DNA from: Streptosporangium amethystogenes | Lineage (GTDB): Bacteria; Actinomycetota; Actinomycetes; Streptosporangiales; Streptosporangiaceae | Reading direction: 5' to 3' | Assembly (NCBI RefSeq): GCF_000721075.1 | Contig: NZ_JOEQ01000004.1 | Span: forward strand, 62,001-126,000 | Length of the DNA stretch: 64,000 bases | Shown: piece after piece, positions 61,093-64,000 of the stretch | How the letters are laid out: each line of letters opens with the position of its first letter | Numbering within the stretch: the first letter of the stretch is position 1 | The notes under the pieces: generated by a model | What the model was told of the DNA's origin: nothing | Seen by the model: only the letters and a program-made list of their open reading frames with translations | The model's database searches: none | Translations under genes and position numbers: made by a program

Positions 61093-62255
61093 AGGTCCTC
61101 CAAAACCGCGGCGAGGACGGTGACCCCCGTGTGGCAGTCGGCCGCCTCCGCGTGTTCGTCCGGAGAGTGAGAGATGCCCGTCGGATTGCGGACGAACACC
61201 ATCGCGCTGGGCACGCCCGCGGACGCGAGAATGCCCGCGTCGTGTCCGGCCCCGGTCGGCAGGACGGGTGCGCCCCCGGCGGCGGCGGCGACCCGCTCGC
61301 GCAGGACCGTGTCGAAGTCGACGACCGGGGTCCACGACTCGACGGTGACCTCGGCACCGGAGAACTCGGTCAGCTCGGCGACCAGCGCCCTGACCGCGTC
61401 CTCGTCACCACCTCTGGCATCCAGCCAGGCGCTGACCAGTCCGGGGACGGCGTTGGCGTTGTTGGGCGACACGCGCGTCTTACCGAAGGTGGCGACCACG
61501 CCGCCGCGCTCGGCGGCCTGGCGGGCGTGGAGCACGGTACGGGCGAAGGGCAGCATCGGATCGTCGCGGTCGGCCAGCCTGGTGGTGCCGGCGTGGTTGG
61601 CCTGGCCGTGGAAGTCGAACCGCCAGCGGCCGTGCGGCCAGATGGCCGAGGCGACGCCGACCGGTGCGTCCCGGTGGACCAGGTCCTTGCCCTGCTCGAC
61701 ATGGAGCTCGACGAAGACCCCGACATGCCGCAGGGTCTCCTCGTCCCGGCCCAGGGCGCCCGGGTCGCGTCCGGCCCCGCGCAGTACCTCGGCCAGCGAG
61801 TCGCCCTCGTCGTCGGTCAGCGCGCGTGCCCTGTCCGGGTCCAGGATTCCGGTCAGCAGGCGGGAGCCGACGCACGGGACGCCGAACCTGGCACCCTCCT
61901 CGTCGCTGAAGCAGGCGATCCCCAGGGGGCGCGCGGGCCGGAGGTCCCTGGCCCGCAGCAGGTCGAGGGCGGCGAAGGCCGACACGACTCCCAGGGGGCC
62001 GTCGAAGGCGCCGCCCTGCCGTACCGAGTCGAGGTGGCTGCCGGTGACCACGCCCGGCCGCACCGACGGGTCACCCCACCAGGCCCACAGGTTGCCGTTG
62101 CGGTCCTCCCTCAGGTCGAGGCCGCGCCTGGCCGCCTCCTGTCCGAACCAGCGTCGAAGCTCCAGATCCGCCGGCGACCACGCGTCTCGCAGGTAGCCCC
62201 GGGTCCGGCCATCACGTCCGAGGTGCTCGATGGCACCCCACATCTCGTCGAACAC
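61080..62255 (-). CDS. M20-family amidohydrolase (allantoate amidohydrolase/carbamoylase type) of the hut operon
   Basis: The 391-residue di-metal hydrolase has TGSHLDSVRQGGAFDGPLGV, FSDEEGARFG, HVEQGKDL and QANHAGTTRL, the pattern of allantoate amidohydrolase and N-carbamoyl-amino acid hydrolases. Its position as the first gene before hutF and hutI suggests that it hydrolyses N-formylglutamate, the product of HutF, filling the place of HutG. That is inference. The GTG at 62255 abuts GGGAGG, so ATG at 62243 may be the actual start. Confidence 0.88.
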   Translation of the reverse strand: MFDEMWGAIEHLGRDGRTRGYLRDAWSPADLELRRWFGQEAARRGLDLREDRNGNLWAWWGDPSVRPGVVTGSHLDSVRQGGAFDGPLGVVSAFAALDLLRARDLRPARPLGIACFSDEEGARFGVPCVGSRLLTGILDPDRARALTDDEGDSLAEVLRGAGRDPGALGRDEETLRHVGVFVELHVEQGKDLVHRDAPVGVASAIWPHGRWRFDFHGQANHAGTTRLADRDDPMLPFARTVLHARQAAERGGVVATFGKTRVSPNNANAVPGLVSAWLDARGGDEDAVRALVAELTEFSGAEVTVESWTPVVDFDTVLRERVAAAAGGAPVLPTGAGHDAGILASAGVPSAMVFVRNPTGISHSPDEHAEAADCHTGVTVLAAVLEDLCAS

Positions 62256-62367
62256 CCTCCCATTATGTGAATGATCCCATTCATTGGCGAGTCCGCCGCG
62301 CCTTCGCCCGATTGCCCCTGCCCCACGGAACCGCTCCGCCGCGCCGGGCGAGAGGCCGTACGGCCCC

Positions 62368-63054
62368 TCAGTTCAGGGGACCTGCGGCGGGACGGACGGT
62401 GATCTCGGTGACGTGGGCGTCGGGTGACGCGGTCAGGGCCGCCTGCACCACCCTGGCCACCGAGTCCGCGTTCAGGTACTTCTCCGGCTGGTAGGGACCG
62501 CCCTCCCGGGCCCGCGCCGCACGCTGCATGTCGGTGTCGACCCGTCCGGGGTAGATCGTCGTCACTCGGAGCTCCGGCTCCTCCAGGCGGAGCGCGTCGG
62601 CGAAGGCGCGCAGCGCGAACTTGCTCGCCGAGTAGGAGCCCCAGCCGGCGCCGGCCCGCTGTCCCGAGCCGGAGTTGATCAGCACCACGTGACCGCGTCC
62701 CGCGCGCAGGGCGGGCAGCAGCAGCCGGGTCAGCTCGACCACCGCGATCACGTTGACCTCCATGGTGTGCCGCCACACCTCGGCCGGGGTCTCCTCCACC
62801 CGCCCCAGGTGCAGCACGCCCGCACTGTGCACCAGCACGTCGAGCCGGTCGACGGCGGCGACGTCGGCCTCCGTGACGGTGGTGAGCTCCACCGGCCAGG
62901 GCCGCGCGCCGGGCAGGGCGGAGGCCGTCTCGGCCAGCGCCTCGGGGTCGCGGCCGCCGAGCAGCAGATCATGGGTGGGGGCCAGGGCGCGGGCGATCGC
63001 GGCGCCGACCCCTCGTGAGGCACCGGTGACCAGTGCGGTCGGACGTACGGGCAT
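62368..63054 (-). CDS. Short-chain dehydrogenase/reductase
   Basis: The 228-residue Rossmann-fold protein has the cofactor motif ALVTGASRGVGAAIARAL. The catalytic Ser sits in LINSGSGQRAG and the Tyr-Lys pair in WGSYSASKFALRAF. The residue after the first beta strand loop (GGRDPEAL) suggests NADP(H). Length and motifs are those of classical SDRs. The substrate is unknown. The ATG at 63054 is preferred over GTG 63063 because of AGG spacing. The 112 bp to the M20 gene hold nothing evident. Confidence 0.9.
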   Translation of the reverse strand: MPVRPTALVTGASRGVGAAIARALAPTHDLLLGGRDPEALAETASALPGARPWPVELTTVTEADVAAVDRLDVLVHSAGVLHLGRVEETPAEVWRHTMEVNVIAVVELTRLLLPALRAGRGHVVLINSGSGQRAGAGWGSYSASKFALRAFADALRLEEPELRVTTIYPGRVDTDMQRAARAREGGPYQPEKYLNADSVARVVQAALTASPDAHVTEITVRPAAGPLN

Positions 63055-63073
63055 GTCGATCACCCTATCCGGA

Positions 63074-63931
63074 TCAGCCGAACCGTTCGGTGAAGACCCC
63101 CGCCTGGTCGGTCATCCGTTCGTACTCCTCCAGCCGGGCCTGCGTGCGCAGCGGCGCCGCGTCCGCCATGGCCTCCACCAGCACCATGGCCAGGGCCAGT
63201 GGCGCCGCGTGCGAGTCGAAGACCAGTCGTTCCCCGACGGGGGCGGCCAGGACCACGTCGGCCTCGAAGGGCACGTCCCGCCGGTCGGTGATCACCGCCG
63301 TACGCAGGCCCAGGTCCCGGGCGCCACGCAGCGCCTGCAGGGCCTCGGCCGGGTAGCGGGGCAGGATCACCGCGACCAGCCAGCTCGCCCCCGCGCGGCG
63401 CGCGGCGTACAGGCCGTCGGCCAGCTCGGAGCCGCCGTGGGTCAGCAGGCGGACGTCAGGGTGGATCCGGCGCGCGAAGTAGGCGAACGTGGTGGCCAGC
63501 CCGCTCGACACCCGCAGGCCCACCACCGGCAGCGGCTCGCATCCCGCCAGCTTGGCACCCAGCTCCGAGATGTCGGAGGGGTCGGCCAGCCCGTCGCGCA
63601 CGCTCCGCAGGTTGTCGATCTCCACGTCTATGGCCGCCTGCAGGTCGTTGGCCCGCGACGGCCTCCGCCCGCCCACGACGAGGGGCCGCAGCGCCTGTCT
63701 GAGCTCGGGATATCCCGCGAAACCGAGCACCATCGCGAACCTCGTCACCGACGGCTGGCTGACCCCCGCCCGCTCGGCCAGCTCCACGCTGGACAGGAAG
63801 ATGGCCTCGGACAGATGGTCGCCCAGGTAGCGCGCGATCCGCCGCTGCACCGGCGACAGCCGCCGCCCCTCCAGAAGCTGATCGAGTCCGTCCCCCACGC
63901 CCCCTCCAACCGCTCGACACTCCACGAGCAT
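63074..63931 (-). CDS. MurR/RpiR-family transcriptional regulator
   Basis: The 285-residue protein has an N-terminal HTH_6 domain (LSPVQRRIARYLGDHL, VELAERAGVSQPSVTRFAMVLGF) and a C-terminal SIS sugar-phosphate-sensing domain (LPVVGLRVSSGLATTFAYFARR, VAVILPRYPAEALQALRGARDLG). In the second segment an AVIS-type phosphate loop is altered to VILPRY, so the ligand may not be a sugar phosphate. It lies 19 bp upstream of the SDR on the same strand. GGGGAGGGGA precedes the ATG at 63931. It may regulate the SDR or the hut genes. The last 69 bp of the window hold nothing else. Confidence 0.9.
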   Translation of the reverse strand: MLVECRAVGGGVGDGLDQLLEGRRLSPVQRRIARYLGDHLSEAIFLSSVELAERAGVSQPSVTRFAMVLGFAGYPELRQALRPLVVGGRRPSRANDLQAAIDVEIDNLRSVRDGLADPSDISELGAKLAGCEPLPVVGLRVSSGLATTFAYFARRIHPDVRLLTHGGSELADGLYAARRAGASWLVAVILPRYPAEALQALRGARDLGLRTAVITDRRDVPFEADVVLAAPVGERLVFDSHAAPLALAMVLVEAMADAAPLRTQARLEEYERMTDQAGVFTERFG

Positions 63932-64000
63932 TCCCCTCCCCACCCCACCCCGCTGTAGTTCATACACCCGGGCGGGGCGGGAGCGAGCGGTGCCGGCAGG

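Overview
The window is GC-rich, tightly packed DNA from a filamentous actinomycete. The family-level evidence is the gene order frr-pyrH-tsf-rpsB, dprA-comM-yraN-DUF2469-rnhB, tandem signal peptidases, rplS-trmD-rimM, khpA-rpsP, ffh and amtB-glnK-glnD, together with four conservon-type signalling operons and a HrdA/SigB-like sigma factor. This order matches Streptomyces from memory. The protein flavour suggests the Streptosporangiales (Streptosporangium or Nonomuraea-like), but the genus is an inference that I could not test.

Layout. Positions 1-4.9 kb hold the end of a SUFU-domain gene and, leftward, rpsB, tsf, pyrH, frr and cdsA. A small accessory block follows at 4.9-8.3 kb: an ArsR-type regulator divergent from an MFS exporter, with a striking operator between them, and a family III CoA-transferase. 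From 8.3 to 20.3 kb is a leftward core block: an M23 peptidase on the plus strand, then dprA, comM, yraN, DUF2469, rnhB, two lepB genes, rplS, trmD, rimM, khpA, rpsP and ffh. A 35-residue membrane protein is translationally coupled to ffh.

From 20.4 to 52.9 kb, between ffh and glnD, lies about 32.5 kb that does not belong to the conserved core order. It carries four leftward conservons, each built on a CvnA-type sensor kinase (NIT-HAMP-HATPase): cvn1 (A-B-C-D), cvn2 (A-B-C-D), cvn3 (A-C only) and cvn4 (A-B-C-D). Metabolic and transport modules lie between them: an NMT1/SsuA-like ABC importer with an O-methyltransferase; an aminoaldehyde dehydrogenase, a GT1 glycosyltransferase and a TetR regulator beside a complete polyamine importer (PotABCD); a glucosamine-kinase-like protein with a SIS-domain protein; and an orphan ProX-type binding lipoprotein. 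From 53 to 57 kb is the nitrogen-control operon amtB-glnK-glnD with GlnR-like boxes. The right end has a group 2 sigma factor with a textbook terminator, a histidine-utilisation operon (M20 amidohydrolase-hutF-hutI), an SDR oxidoreductase and a MurR/RpiR regulator.

The most unusual signals are in the conservons. (1) CvnD1 and CvnD2 both lack, in frame, the 60-63 residues that hold switch I and switch II of the small GTPase, while CvnD4 is intact. (2) These two truncated genes share a 99-nt block of perfect identity that ends exactly at the deletion junction, although their flanks have diverged. (3) Three of the four kinase genes are preceded by tiny ORFs starting Met-Cys (MCC or MCSNC); the one before cvnA3 overlaps the kinase start by GTGA. 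(4) The kinase tails keep three short motifs inside otherwise disordered, partly Ser-Phe-Gly-rich sequence. No rRNA, tRNA, CRISPR array, IS element or prophage gene was seen.
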